Assembly: GCA_022822725.1 (NCBI GenBank)
Contig: JAJEAN010000001.1
Coordinates: forward strand, 558,001-622,000
Length of the DNA stretch: 64,000 bases
Direction of reading: 5' to 3'
Origin: Candidatus Latescibacterota bacterium
GTDB taxonomy: Bacteria > JAAXHH01
The notes below the pieces were generated by a model. That model saw only the letters and a program-made list of their open reading frames with translations, had not been told where the DNA came from and did not search any database. A program made the position numbers and the translations under genes. Positions 54,979-64,000 of the stretch are shown here, in pieces (the first letter of the stretch is position 1; the number at the start of each line of letters is the position of its first letter).

Positions 54979-56004
54979 CTATGCCGCGGTTTCCATGTCG
55001 GCGCTGTACTGGCCGGTCCGCGCGGCGCTGTTGCACATGGCTCGGTGATAGAATGCCTGCTGACCCACCTTGAGACGGGCGGGATCTCCACCCCATGCCC
55101 GCAGCGGGGCCGCCTGCAGGGCGCGGCCATAGGAGAAACTGAGTTCCCACGGGAGCTCGCCGAACATGCTGTTCATCGCGTTCAGGTGCGCCGTGGCGGT
55201 CTCGGAGGACTGCCCGCCCGATAGGAAGGCAATGCCGGGCACCTCCCTCGGGACGTTTCGCAGGAAATTGTTCACCGTGCGGCGCGCGACTTCCTCCACG
55301 GAAGCCTGTTCAGGACATTCCGAACCCGAGATGACCATACTGGGTTTCAGCACGATCCCATCCAGCTTGACCTCGTGCACGGCCAGGGCCTCGAACACGT
55401 GCCGCAGCGTGACGCCGGTGACCTCGTCGCACCGGTAAATGGTGTGGTCGCCTTCCATCAGCACCTCGGGTTCGACGATCGGTACGATGCCGCATTCCTG
55501 GCACAGGGCGGCGTAACGCGCCAGGGCATGGGCGTTGGCGTCGATACACACGTCTGTGGGAATGCCGTTCCCCACGGTAATGACCGCCCGCCACTTGGCG
55601 AAAGCGGCGCCCAGTTCCCCGTACCTGTTCAGGCGCTCGCGCAGGCCGTCGAGCCCCTCGGTGACTTTCTCTCCAGGGAAACCGGCCAGGTCATGGATGC
55701 CGGTATCCACCTTGATCCCGGGAATCACGCCCTTGTCGGACAGCAGTTTCGGGAACGGCGTTTCGGCTTCGTCGAGGGCATTCTGGCGCAGGGTCTCGTC
55801 GTAAAGAATGACGCCGCTAATGAAGTGTTCCATGCCTTCGGTGGTGAACAGCATGTGGCGGTAGACCCGGCGGTTCTCCTCCGTCGACGCCAGTCCGATG
55901 CCGTCGAACCGGTTCTTGATCGTGCCGCTGCTTTCATCCGCGGCCAGGATTCCCTTGTCCGGGGCGACCATGGCACGGGCGACGTCATTCAGTTTGGAAG
56001 GCAT
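54979..56004 (-). CDS. Class I fructose-bisphosphate aldolase
   Basis: The 341-residue enzyme shows ILAADESSGTIKNRF, GVILYDETLRQ, GIKVDTGIHDL, VEPEVLMEGDH and VLKPSMVISG, with the Schiff-base Lys in the last. It cleaves fructose-1,6-bisphosphate to triose phosphates. Class I aldolases are less common than class II in bacteria. It precedes the aminotransferase gene and lies divergently from the sugar kinase gene, with GAGGAG before ATG 56004. Confidence 0.94.
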   Translation of the reverse strand: MPSKLNDVARAMVAPDKGILAADESSGTIKNRFDGIGLASTEENRRVYRHMLFTTEGMEHFISGVILYDETLRQNALDEAETPFPKLLSDKGVIPGIKVDTGIHDLAGFPGEKVTEGLDGLRERLNRYGELGAAFAKWRAVITVGNGIPTDVCIDANAHALARYAALCQECGIVPIVEPEVLMEGDHTIYRCDEVTGVTLRHVFEALAVHEVKLDGIVLKPSMVISGSECPEQASVEEVARRTVNNFLRNVPREVPGIAFLSGGQSSETATAHLNAMNSMFGELPWELSFSYGRALQAAPLRAWGGDPARLKVGQQAFYHRAMCNSAARTGQYSADMETAA

Positions 56005-56250
56005 CTTCTGCGGTCTCTCCTCGCAAGTGTTGCTGAAATCCGTAACGAACGTCGAACGCTAAAAAAGCTTCCCGAAGCCCGCCTGTCAATCCTTTCTTGG
56101 CCGGTCGCTTTTGGCTTGAAACGCGATCCGCCCGTCCATATAATACCGCCTGCAGCCGTTTCCCGCTCCCCCATCCGCGACCGGTGATCCTGGCCGTTCC
56201 GCACGCCGCCGGGACGCGGTATTTATCGATCCGTATGTCAGGCATCGTCC

Positions 56251-57807
56251 ATGCCCCGCGACACGTTAATGCCGCCGCGCGACACGTTAAAGCCGCCCCG
56301 CGTTCTGGCCATCGATATCGGCACGTCGTCCGTCCGTGCGATCCTCTTTGACCGGACTGGCCGGATCGCATCCCCCGCCTTTCAGAAAACCTACAACATG
56401 GATACCACGCCGGACGGCGGTGTCTACATCGACGCGGACCGCCTGGTGGCGGAGGTGGGTTCGGTGCTCGACGAATTCTGCACCGCGGGCGGGAATGCCG
56501 GGAGCGGACAGACTGAGGTCGGGCAGGCCGCGGGCGGAAATGCCGGGAGCGGACAGACCGTCATCGACGCTGTGGCCATGACCACGTTCTGGCACAACGT
56601 CGTGGGCGTGGAGGGAGACCGCGCCGTGACCCCGCTGATCAGTTGGGCCGACACGCGGCCGGGGACGGTCATCGCCGAACTGGGTGAGCGTCTCGACGCC
56701 GCCCCCACGCACCGTCGCACCGGGTGCGTGCTCCACGCGTCCTATCTGCCCGCCAAGATCTGCTGGTTCGCCCGGTCCGATCCCGAAACTTTCGCCCGGG
56801 TGGAACGCTGGATGTCCATCGGCGAATACCTCTTCCTCAAGTGGTTCGGCGCGCCGGCATGCAGCGTATCCATGGCTTCCGGCACCGGGCTGTTCAACGC
56901 CCACCGGTGCGACTGGGACGACCAGACGCTGGCCGCGCTGCCGCTGGAACGGGACCAGTTGACGCCCATATGCGATGTGGATGAACCGGTACGGGGCCTG
57001 AAGGACGAGTACGCCTCCCGCTGGCCCGTCCTGGCCGGAGCGTCCTGGTATCCGGCCATCGGCGACGGCGCCTGCAACAACATCGGCAGCGGTTGTGTGG
57101 ACGAGGACCGCATCGCCCTGATGGTGGGCACTTCCGGCGCCATGCGGATCATGCGGCGTGCCGCGGAGTTCTCGATACCGGAGGGGTTGTGGTGTTACCG
57201 GTCGGACCGGCACAGGATCCTCATGGGCGGCGCGCTCAGCAACGGCGGCAACGTCTACGGATGGATGCGCGACACGCTGCGCCTGGCCGGCGAGCAGACG
57301 GTCGAGCGGGACCTGGGCGGGATGGCGCCGGACAGCCACGGCCTCACGGTGCTGCCCTTCTGGGCGGGCGAACGGAGCCCGGGCTGGCACGACGCCGCCA
57401 GGGCGGCCATAACCGGCATGACGCTGCACACCACGCCGCTGGACGTCATGCGGGCCGGCCTGGAGGCCACGGCCTACTGTTTCGCGAATATCCATGACCG
57501 GTTGCGGTCGAACTGGGGAGATACCGGCGAGATCATCGCATCGGGCGCCGGCCTGCTGCAGTCGCCCGTCTGGATGCAGATGCTGGCCGACGTACTGGAA
57601 CGGCCCATCATCGCCTCGACCGTGACCGAGGCTTCGAGCCGCGGCGCCGCGCTGCTGGCGCTGGAGGCCTCCGGCGCGCTGGAAGACCTGGCCGCCGCGC
57701 CGGCCCCCCTTGGCAAGACCTACGAACCGGATCCGGCGAACCGTGACCACTACCGGGAAGCGATGAAACGGCAGCAGGACCTGTATGATATGATGATGGA
57801 CAGTTGA
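56251..57807 (+). CDS. FGGY-family carbohydrate kinase (gluconokinase-like)
   Basis: The 518-residue protein has N-terminal VLAIDIGTSSVRAILFD phosphate-1 motif and MVGTSGAMRIM, GGALSNGG and ASGAGLLQSPVWMQMLAD motifs in the C-terminal half. The TTFWHNVVGV and SWADTR segments fit gluconate or xylulose kinases. The first 18 residues are a 21-bp duplication (PRDTLMP/PRDTLKP) that creates alternative start codons ATG 56251 and 56269. A second, 45-bp duplication (about residues 79-103) adds an AGGNAGSGQ-type surface loop. Near the transketolase it probably feeds the pentose phosphate pathway. Confidence 0.88.
   Translation: MPRDTLMPPRDTLKPPRVLAIDIGTSSVRAILFDRTGRIASPAFQKTYNMDTTPDGGVYIDADRLVAEVGSVLDEFCTAGGNAGSGQTEVGQAAGGNAGSGQTVIDAVAMTTFWHNVVGVEGDRAVTPLISWADTRPGTVIAELGERLDAAPTHRRTGCVLHASYLPAKICWFARSDPETFARVERWMSIGEYLFLKWFGAPACSVSMASGTGLFNAHRCDWDDQTLAALPLERDQLTPICDVDEPVRGLKDEYASRWPVLAGASWYPAIGDGACNNIGSGCVDEDRIALMVGTSGAMRIMRRAAEFSIPEGLWCYRSDRHRILMGGALSNGGNVYGWMRDTLRLAGEQTVERDLGGMAPDSHGLTVLPFWAGERSPGWHDAARAAITGMTLHTTPLDVMRAGLEATAYCFANIHDRLRSNWGDTGEIIASGAGLLQSPVWMQMLADVLERPIIASTVTEASSRGAALLALEASGALEDLAAAPAPLGKTYEPDPANRDHYREAMKRQQDLYDMMMDS
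56257..56290 (+). repeat. 21-bp tandem duplication at the kinase start codon
   Basis: CGCGACACGTTAA recurs at 56257-56269 and 56278-56290 (21-bp period, in frame). Confidence 0.85.
56484..56559 (+). repeat. 45-bp in-frame duplication in the FGGY kinase
   Basis: A segment of about 29 bp beginning GCGGGCGG (near 56485) recurs 45 bp later (near 56530), encoding AGGNAGSGQT twice. Confidence 0.85.
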
Positions 57808-57911
57808 GGGGCCGGGTTGTATCTTAGCGGCGCCTGAACCTGGCGAACTTGAACGTTTCGAACCGCATAAACGAACCGCATAAGCGAACCGAACCGAAAA
57901 GGACGCGAACC

Positions 57912-59987
57912 GTGTCAGAACACGATCTCGAGCAACGGTGCATCAACACCATCCGCATGCTGGCCGTCGACGCCGTCCAGCAGGCCAACAGCGGCCATCC
58001 TGGCCTTCCCATGGAAGCCGCGCCCATCGCCTACGTGCTGTGGACGCGCCTCATGCGGTACAACCCGAAGAATCCCGACTGGCCGAACCGCGACCGCTTC
58101 GTACTCTCCGGCGGGCACGGGTCTATGCTGCTCTACGCCATGCTGCACCTCACCGGCTACGAGCTTTCTCTCGATGAGATCAGGAACTTCCGGCAGTGGG
58201 AGAGTCAGACGCCCGGCCATCCCGAGTATGGCGATACGCCCGGCGTGGAGACCACCACGGGACCGCTCGGGCAGGGCATCGCGAACGCCGTGGGCATGGC
58301 CATGGCCGAGGCCCACCTGGCGGCCCGGTACAACCGCCCCGGCCACGAGATCGTCGACCACCATACCTATGTCATCGCCAGCGACGGGGACATGATGGAG
58401 GGCGTCGCCTCCGAGGCCTGTTCCCTCGCGGGACATCTCGGCCTGGGCAAGCTGATCGTCCTCTACCTGGACAACAGCATCACGATCGACGGCGGCACGG
58501 ACCTGGCCTTCTCGGAGAACACGGGCCTGCGGTTCGACGCCTACGGGTGGCACGTGCAGCGGGTCATGGACGGCAACGACCTCGCCCGGGTCGAAGCCGC
58601 GGTCGAAATGGCGTGCAGCGAGACGGATCGTCCCTCGATCATCCTGTGCCGCACGGTCATCGGCTACGGCAGTCCCAACAAGGCCGGCACGTCCAGGGCC
58701 CACGGCGAGCCCCTGGGCGAAGAGGAAGTCGAACTGACCAAGCAGCACCTCGGATGGCCGTTGGAACCGAAATTCATGGTTCCGGAGGACGTGGGCGACT
58801 TCTTCCTGCAGATGGTCCCGTACGGCAAGGGATGGGAACTGGCCTGGCGCCAGGCCTTCGATGCCTACGCGGCCACCTTTCCCGATCTGGCGGAGACCTG
58901 GCAGCGGGCCGTGGACGGGGAACTGCCGGCCGGCTGGGACGAGAACCTGCCGACCTTCCCGCCCGGCCAGGGGGACATGGCCACGCGGCAGGCGTCCGGC
59001 GTGACCATCAACGCGCTGTCCCAACGTGTTCCAGGCCTGCTGGGCGGTTCAGCGGACCTGGCCGGATCCAACAACACCATGGTGGAAGCGGAAACGAACT
59101 ACGCCGCCGGAAACTACGAGGGCCGCAACCTGCACTTCGGCGTGCGCGAACACGCCATGGCCTCCGCGCTGAACGGGATGGCGCTCCACGGGGGCCTGCG
59201 CCCGTACGCCGGCACGTTCCTCGTATTCTCGGACTACATGCGGCCGGCCATTCGCCTTGCGGCCCTCATGGGCATCGCGCCGGTCTACGTCTTCACTCAC
59301 GACAGCGTGGGACTGGGCGAGGACGGTCCCACCCACCAGCCCATCGAGCATTACATGGCGCTACGGGCGATCCCCAACCTGACCCTCATCCGTCCCGCCG
59401 ACGCCGCCGAGACGGCGGAAGCGTGGGTGGCTGCGCTCAGGCGCACGGACGGTCCCGTCGCCCTGGCCCTGACCCGGCAGAAACTGCCTGTGCTGGATCG
59501 GGATGGGCCGGCATCGGCCTCGGGTCTTGCACCCGCCGACGGCCTGGCGGCGACCTCGGGTCTTGCACCCGCCGACGGCCTGCACCGGGGCGCCTACGTG
59601 CTGGCCGACTCGGGCGGCGTTGCGGACGGACTGCCGGACGTGATTCTCATCGCTTCCGGTTCGGAGGTCCACCTGGCGCTCGAGGCCCGGGAAAAGCTGG
59701 CTAGAGAAGACGTGGCCGCGCGCGTGGTCAGCATGCCGAGCTGGGAATTGTTCGAAGCGCAAAGCGAGGAATACCGGGAGTCCGTGCTACCGGCGTCGGT
59801 CACCGCGCGCCTGGCCATCGAACCCGGCGTCACACTGGGTTGGGAACGGTACGTGGGTACGCGGGGCGACGTCATCGGCCTGGAACGCTTCGGCGCCTCG
59901 GCCCCCTACGAGGTCGTGTTCGAGCACCTGGGTTTCACGGCGGAAAACATCGTCGGCAGGGCGAAGGCACTGGTTGGGGCCACCTAA
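57912..59987 (+). CDS. tkt: Transketolase
   Basis: About 691 residues from GTG 57912 (AAAAGGA about 8 nt upstream). The open frame back to 57849 encodes only a repetitive [13 protein letters not shown] tail and is less likely. Motifs: [27 protein letters not shown] site [13 protein letters not shown] with [10 protein letters not shown], the PYR domain with [14 protein letters not shown] and [14 protein letters not shown]. It exchanges two-carbon units in the pentose phosphate and Calvin-type pathways. A 36-bp duplication (59518-59582) inserts GLAPADGL twice between PYR and C-terminal domains. Confidence 0.96.
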   Translation: MSEHDLEQRCINTIRMLAVDAVQQANSGHPGLPMEAAPIAYVLWTRLMRYNPKNPDWPNRDRFVLSGGHGSMLLYAMLHLTGYELSLDEIRNFRQWESQTPGHPEYGDTPGVETTTGPLGQGIANAVGMAMAEAHLAARYNRPGHEIVDHHTYVIASDGDMMEGVASEACSLAGHLGLGKLIVLYLDNSITIDGGTDLAFSENTGLRFDAYGWHVQRVMDGNDLARVEAAVEMACSETDRPSIILCRTVIGYGSPNKAGTSRAHGEPLGEEEVELTKQHLGWPLEPKFMVPEDVGDFFLQMVPYGKGWELAWRQAFDAYAATFPDLAETWQRAVDGELPAGWDENLPTFPPGQGDMATRQASGVTINALSQRVPGLLGGSADLAGSNNTMVEAETNYAAGNYEGRNLHFGVREHAMASALNGMALHGGLRPYAGTFLVFSDYMRPAIRLAALMGIAPVYVFTHDSVGLGEDGPTHQPIEHYMALRAIPNLTLIRPADAAETAEAWVAALRRTDGPVALALTRQKLPVLDRDGPASASGLAPADGLAATSGLAPADGLHRGAYVLADSGGVADGLPDVILIASGSEVHLALEAREKLAREDVAARVVSMPSWELFEAQSEEYRESVLPASVTARLAIEPGVTLGWERYVGTRGDVIGLERFGASAPYEVVFEHLGFTAENIVGRAKALVGAT
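59518..59582 (+). repeat. 36-bp in-frame duplication in transketolase
   Basis: A 29-bp block beginning CCTCGGGTCTTGC at 59518 recurs exactly at 59554 (36-bp period), encoding SGLAPADGL twice in an interdomain linker. Confidence 0.92.
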
Positions 59988-60719
59988 AACCCGACCTCTC
60001 TGAACACCTCCAGCGGGATTTCCCGCTCCAGGTCCTTGAAGTACTGGTAGTTGGTGTCTACGACGCGGTAGCCCATATTCGTATACAACAGAATGGGCCG
60101 GGGGCTGCCCGTGTTCGCCTGGGTGGTCGCGTGGCGGTATCCGAGCCGGCGCATCTCACCGAGCAGCACTTCCATCATGTACCGTCCGAACCCCTTGCCC
60201 TGCTCCCCATCGCTGACGCGTCCGCCTACCGGGCTGCCTTCGATGGAAAACCACGGTATATAGAAGGCATCCTGCGCCAGGGGTGACCGGCAGAATTCCC
60301 CCAGTGACTGGGCGAATCCATGCCCGATGCACTGGTCTCCGCGGAAGAGCTGGAACTCCATGTTGGGCAGTTTGCCCCGCCGGCCTGGACCCGGCCCGAT
60401 AGTGAATGAACCGGATGAGGCCAATCCGGTCCTCCAGCAGCTGCTCGATCGGATGGAGTCCGATGCGGTCGTCCTCCTCGCCCCTGCGGCAGACGGCCAC
60501 GTGGGCGAAACCCGCGACGGCGCCGCCCTCGTCTTCCGCCACCAGTATCGATTCATCCGAAAGGTCCTCGTAGGGTTCGTCCCGTTCTTCGTGCCACCGG
60601 ACACCGGTCCGGAATTCATCCTCGGTGACCGGATAACAGTACGGCATTCCTGCGAATTGCTCGTTGTAGAAGTCCGTCAACCTGGACGCCTGGTCGATAT
60701 CGAGGGTTTTGATGTTCAT
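59984..60719 (-). pseudogene. GNAT-family acetyltransferase with a frameshift
   Basis: Two overlapping minus-strand frames together make one acetyltransferase. Residues from MNIKTLDIDQASRL (start 60719) run to RFIHYRAGSRPAG near 60385. The continuation NMEFQLFRGDQCIGHGF ... GKGFGRYMMEVLLGEMRRLGY, with the GNAT acetyl-CoA loop (Q/R-x-x-G-x-G/A type), lies in the next frame from about 60400 to 59984. The shift corresponds to one extra base (or two lost) near a G-rich run around 60375-60395. It could be a true mutation or a homopolymer error in the assembly. The gene converges on transketolase, overlapping its stop by 4 nt. Confidence 0.8.
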
Positions 60720-60773
60720 GAGGGCTGGGTCCGGTGTGATGGGTGCGGGTGCCGGTGTGTTGACCGGATTTCG

Positions 60774-60856
60774 ATTCACGGTGTTTCTGCAATATAACGT
60801 GAATAGCACACATAAACACCATTCAATTCACGCTGAATTGACAAAATAACGTGAAT
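60774..60856. promoter_or_regulatory. Duplicated ATTCACG-N17-CGTGAAT element upstream of the Fic gene
   Basis: The inverted pair ATTCACG (60774-60780) and CGTGAAT (60798-60804) is separated by 17 bp. A second pair with the identical spacing lies at 60826-60832 and 60850-60856. The 31-bp units match at 24 of 31 positions. The second unit also overlaps a smaller palindrome CAATTCA-CGC-TGAATTG (60824-60840) and a consensus -35 TTGACA (60838-60843), followed after 17 bp by a weak -10 TAACTT (60861-60866), 6 bp before the Fic start. This looks like a repressor site controlling the Fic promoter. Confidence 0.7.
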
Positions 60857-60872
60857 GGATTAACTTACTCAC

Positions 60873-61760
60873 ATGATTACCAAACCCATGAGACACCGCA
60901 TCCATTCGTTGAAACATGAATATGATTCCTTACGTAAGGGCAAGGATGCGCTCTTGACCATGATAGACGAGGTGGAGATCGCCGAGAGTGTGTACAACTC
61001 GAATGCCATCGAGAATTCGACGCTGTCTCTCGAGGAGACGGAACGGATCCTCATGGAACAGATCCTCTCCCGCAATGTGTCCATTCGTGAAGTTTACGAG
61101 GCTAAAAACCTTGCGCGGGTCATGGAATACAAGCGAATCAGGTCGAAGGATACCGAACTGAGCGAAACGTTGATGCTGCAGTTTCACCAGATGCTGATGG
61201 GCGGAATCGACGATACCATCGCCGGACGATTCCGACAGCGGGGTGAATATGTTCGAGTGGGAACGCATATCGCACCGGCGCCCGAGCACGTGGAACGCAT
61301 GATGGATAACCTCCTGATCGACTACGTCAGTGATCTGGAATCCTATTTTCTGGACAAGATCGCGGTTTTTCATTTGGGTTTCGAATACATCCATCCATTC
61401 TGTGATGGAAACGGCAGACTGGGGCGGGTCATTATGAACTACCAACTCCTGCAACTCGGTCTGCCGCGTATCATCATACGCAATTCGGAAAAGGAGATTT
61501 ACTACCGGGCGTTCAGGGAATATGAGGACGGCGCCTCGACCAGGACCATGGAGAACATTGTTTACCTCGGGCTTTTGGAGTCGTTACATAAAAGGTTGAG
61601 TTACCTGAGTAGCGAGGAGATCATCCGGCTTTCGGACTACATCAGCCAGAACCACCTGTCGGCGCCGGCATTGACCAACGCCGCCCGGCGGCAAACCATT
61701 CCCGCGTTCCGCGAAAAGGGAGTATGGAAGATAGGAAGAGAATACGAACATCGGAAATAG
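60873..61760 (+). CDS. Fic-domain protein (AMP-transferase type) with N-terminal inhibitory helix
   Basis: The 295-residue protein has the Fic active-site motif HPFCDGNGRLGR (about residue 172) with catalytic His, preceded by VFHLGFEYI and followed by LPRIIIRNSEK. The N-terminal SNAIEN fits the (S/T)xxxE(G/N) inhibitory motif, placing it among self-inhibited class II Fic proteins. A C-terminal winged-helix-like segment (SAPALTNAARRQTIPAFREKGVWKIG) is common in this group. No ribosome site precedes ATG 60873, which lies immediately after a putative -10 box. Targets unknown. Confidence 0.92.
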   Translation: MITKPMRHRIHSLKHEYDSLRKGKDALLTMIDEVEIAESVYNSNAIENSTLSLEETERILMEQILSRNVSIREVYEAKNLARVMEYKRIRSKDTELSETLMLQFHQMLMGGIDDTIAGRFRQRGEYVRVGTHIAPAPEHVERMMDNLLIDYVSDLESYFLDKIAVFHLGFEYIHPFCDGNGRLGRVIMNYQLLQLGLPRIIIRNSEKEIYYRAFREYEDGASTRTMENIVYLGLLESLHKRLSYLSSEEIIRLSDYISQNHLSAPALTNAARRQTIPAFREKGVWKIGREYEHRK

Positions 61761-61835
61761 ACAGACCACATCGAACGCTCGAAGTCCTGAGTCCAGTGCC
61801 TCGCGCCACAACAACCTCAAAAAGGAACGGAAATC

Positions 61836-63146
61836 ATGTTGTCAGTATGGTCAATGTATTGTAACCGCATGCTGCTACCTCTGCTCGCGGCGTCACTCCT
61901 CTGCATAACCGCCACGCTTGCCGTGCCGCGGGCTTTCGCCCAGTCTTTTGTTGCCCCGGCCAGCCCGGAGGAGGCCGGCGTTTCTTCCGAACGGCTCGCA
62001 CGCATCGATGCGATGCTCGAAGCATATATCGAGGAAGAACGGCTGCCGGGCGCCGCGCTCGTGATCGGGCGGCGCGGGCACGTGGTCTACGCCAGGGCCT
62101 TCGGCTACCGGGACCGCGAGGCGGGGGAACCGCTCGAGACCACGGACCTCTTCCGCATCGCTTCACAGACCAAGGCGGTCATCTCGGTGGGCGTGATGAT
62201 CTTGCAGGAGCAGGGGCGCCTGCTGATCGACCAGACCCTGGGCGACTTCATCCCCGGATTCGACACTACCACCGTCGCCGTTGAAACCGACGACGGGGGC
62301 TTCGAGACGGTTCCCGCCGACCGCAAGATCACGGTGCGCGATCTGCTTACCCACACCGCCGGCATCGGGTACGGTTGGGGGCCCGGCGCCGAGCGCTGGG
62401 AAGCGGCCGGCATCGTGGGCTGGTATTTCGCGGACCGCGACGAACCGATTGCCGAAACCGTCGAGCGCATGGGAGATCTGCCCATGGATGCCCAGCCGGG
62501 CGAGGCGTTCGTGTACGGCTACGCCACGGATATCCTGGGCGTGGTGATCGAGCGGGCTTCCGGCATGCCGCTGGACGAATTCCTGCGGGTCGAGATCCTC
62601 GAGCCGCTGGGCATGGTGGATACGCACTTCTATGTGCCTACGGAGAAAGCGGACCGGCTGACCGTCGTGTACTCGGTGACGGAAGATAGCGGGATGGAGC
62701 GCGCGCCTGATCCGGGCCACATGGTCGGACAGGGGATGTATCTCGAGGGGCCGCGCAAGAGCTTTTCGGGCGGCGCGGGGCTCGTCTCCACGCCGATGGA
62801 CTACGCCCGCTTCCTCGAGGCGCTCCGGCGCGGGGGCACGCTGGACGGGGCGCGCATCCTTTCGCCCAAGACGGTGCAACTCATGACCGTCGATCATGTC
62901 CACGATGCGTGGCAGGGAGACGGCGGCGGGTTCGGCCTGGGGTTCGGCATTACGGAGGAGATCGGCTGGAACGGACTGCCGGGTACGCCGGGGACATACG
63001 CCTGGGGTGGGGCCTATCACTCCACGTACTGGGTCGATCCGGCCGAAGAGATGGTGGTTTCGTACATGACGCAGGTGATCCCCGCCCAGGGCCTCGACGA
63101 CCATCAGCGCCTCCGGGCGCTCATCTACCAGGCTTTGGTGGATTGA
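61836..63146 (+). CDS. Exported serine hydrolase of the beta-lactamase/DD-peptidase class C type
   Basis: The 436-residue protein has a signal peptide (MLLPLLAASLLCITATLA). Catalytic SxxK is SQTK (FRIASQTKAVIS, about residue 108); the second motif region is FVYGYATDILGVVIE, where class C enzymes have Tyr-x-Asn. The third, in GTYAWGGAYHSTYW, is a typical HxG-like variant of EstB-type esterases. It is more likely an esterase or peptidase than an antibiotic-degrading enzyme. AAAGGAACGG precedes the ATG. Confidence 0.88.
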   Translation: MLSVWSMYCNRMLLPLLAASLLCITATLAVPRAFAQSFVAPASPEEAGVSSERLARIDAMLEAYIEEERLPGAALVIGRRGHVVYARAFGYRDREAGEPLETTDLFRIASQTKAVISVGVMILQEQGRLLIDQTLGDFIPGFDTTTVAVETDDGGFETVPADRKITVRDLLTHTAGIGYGWGPGAERWEAAGIVGWYFADRDEPIAETVERMGDLPMDAQPGEAFVYGYATDILGVVIERASGMPLDEFLRVEILEPLGMVDTHFYVPTEKADRLTVVYSVTEDSGMERAPDPGHMVGQGMYLEGPRKSFSGGAGLVSTPMDYARFLEALRRGGTLDGARILSPKTVQLMTVDHVHDAWQGDGGGFGLGFGITEEIGWNGLPGTPGTYAWGGAYHSTYWVDPAEEMVVSYMTQVIPAQGLDDHQRLRALIYQALVD

Positions 63147-63235
63147 ATTCAGAATGCTGGAAAGGACAGCGCCAGCAGTACGGCCCGTCGGCCCTCATCG
63201 ATATCGATGCCGACGAATCAGCCGAGGTATCTACG

Positions 63236-64000
63236 CTACACCTCGAACACCTTTTCCAGCCGCGTCAGGTTGACGCATCCGCTTTCGGTGACAACCACAT
63301 TGTCCTCGATCCGAACGCCTCCACCTAGATCGGGGTAGTACAGGCCCGGCTCCACGGTCACGACGTGCCCGGCAACGAGGACCTGCGACACCTTCGATAT
63401 GCGGGGCGGTTCGTGGATTTCCAGGCCGAAGCCGTGACCGGTGCCGTGGAAGAAGCCCTGCATGCGGCCGTTCTTCGCGCCCGTCTCGTAACCCCTGCTT
63501 TCGAACAGCCGTTCCACTTCTCCGTGGATCTCCCGGCCGTCCACGCCGGCCCGGACCCGCGAGAGCGCGGCCTCCTGTCCTTCCAGCACCGTATCGTAAA
63601 GCCTTCGGAACGTGTCGGACACCGGCCCCTTCGCCACGGTGCGGGTGATGTCCGCGAAGTAGCCGGTCTTCGTGGACTTGGGGAACAGGTCGAAGATGAT
63701 GGGCTCGCCGGCGCGGAGCGGCCCTGAGCCTCCGTTGTGGGGATCGCAGCCCTGGACGCCCCCGGCGATGATCGTGTGCTGGGTGATGCAGTCCCGTTCC
63801 AGCAGGTAGACGTGGATGCGCTGCCGGATGTACTCGGAAGTCAGCACGCCCTCCGGCCCGTGGAGCATGCCGTCCTTCACGGTGGCCTCGGCCAGTATGC
63901 CGAAAGCCATGCGCAGGGCGTCTTCTGTGTGGCGGGAGGCGTTCGAGATGGCCGCGACCTCTTCGTCGGTCTTCACGGGGCGCCGGTCCCAGAAGGGATC
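63236..64000 (-). CDS. M24-family aminopeptidase (Xaa-Pro dipeptidase type), 5' end beyond window
   Basis: The C-terminal 254 codons of an M24 peptidase. Metal-site residues are visible in GEPIIFDLFPKS and GYFADITRTVAKG (Asp ligands), FFHGTGHGFGLEIHEPP (His), VVTVEPGLYY (Glu) and GVRIEDNVVVTE (Glu). The frame is open to the last base (DPFWDRRPVK), so the N-terminal creatinase-like domain continues outside; the GTG at 63976 is probably not the start. The gene converges on the serine hydrolase. Confidence 0.93.
   Translation of the reverse strand, partial: DPFWDRRPVKTDEEVAAISNASRHTEDALRMAFGILAEATVKDGMLHGPEGVLTSEYIRQRIHVYLLERDCITQHTIIAGGVQGCDPHNGGSGPLRAGEPIIFDLFPKSTKTGYFADITRTVAKGPVSDTFRRLYDTVLEGQEAALSRVRAGVDGREIHGEVERLFESRGYETGAKNGRMQGFFHGTGHGFGLEIHEPPRISKVSQVLVAGHVVTVEPGLYYPDLGGGVRIEDNVVVTESGCVNLTRLEKVFEV

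Overview
The window is about 64 kb of high-GC Gram-negative chromosome. Most genes carry GC-rich codons. Sec signal peptides, lipoboxes (16001, 35139), a beta-barrel protein (43633) and MacA/MacB-like export proteins point to a diderm. The mix of LIC_10091-like and DUF1854 proteins, several phytanoyl-CoA dioxygenase-like enzymes and DUF4143 ATPases resembles uncultured lineages such as Latescibacterota or Gemmatimonadota. That placement is inference only. No rRNA, tRNA or CRISPR array was seen.

Layout. 1-3 kb: the 3' part of a GAPDH gene converges on a soluble one-protein two-component system (histidine kinase fused to an OmpR-type regulator). 3.4-6 kb: a large exported protein of unknown function. 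6.0-14.6 kb: a lower-GC accessory block that I regard as the most novel part. It holds a 90-residue exported Gly/Ala-rich peptide, then SpoIIM/DUF95, YIP1-like, M48 protease, LIC_10091-like, second YIP1-like, MacA-like and MacB-like permease genes, and a second M48 protease on the opposite strand. A terminator, an 11-bp iteron array and a GC-rich hairpin surround the peptide gene. 15-18.2 kb: an ICMT-like methyltransferase, a small unknown protein, and an octaheme HAO-like cytochrome with its NapC/NrfH-type quinol dehydrogenase. 18.2-21.6 kb: a winged-helix regulator coupled to a DUF4143 ATPase, then an AT-rich orphan gene. 21.8-27.9 kb: the SOS mutagenesis cassette lexA-imuA-imuB-dnaE2, with a palindromic operator placed between the -35 and -10 boxes.

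28-35 kb: a second DUF4143 ATPase behind direct repeats, a three-gene AbrB/PIN/PolB-like exonuclease operon, a GIY-YIG nuclease, an M20 amidohydrolase, a PhyH-type dioxygenase and two tandem paralogous mini-membrane proteins. 35-39 kb: a Big2/LRR/metzincin lipoprotein gene interrupted by an in-frame amber codon. 39-51 kb: an Lhr helicase, an outer-membrane barrel, a PfkB kinase, and a coupled pair of ABC exporters followed by DUF1854. 51-57 kb: a D-cysteine desulfhydrase-like enzyme, higBA, a second PhyH enzyme, a HisC-like aminotransferase and class I aldolase. 56-64 kb: an FGGY kinase, transketolase, a frameshifted acetyltransferase, a Fic protein behind a duplicated inverted-repeat element, a serine hydrolase and a truncated M24 peptidase.

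Themes. Central carbon enzymes (GAPDH, aldolase, sugar kinase, transketolase) are interleaved with accessory modules (toxin-antitoxin, Fic, DUF4143, SOS polymerase). Short tandem duplications of 10-45 bp recur throughout, both between genes and in-frame inside protein linkers. At least two defence or toxin-like promoters sit so close to the start codon that leaderless mRNAs are likely.
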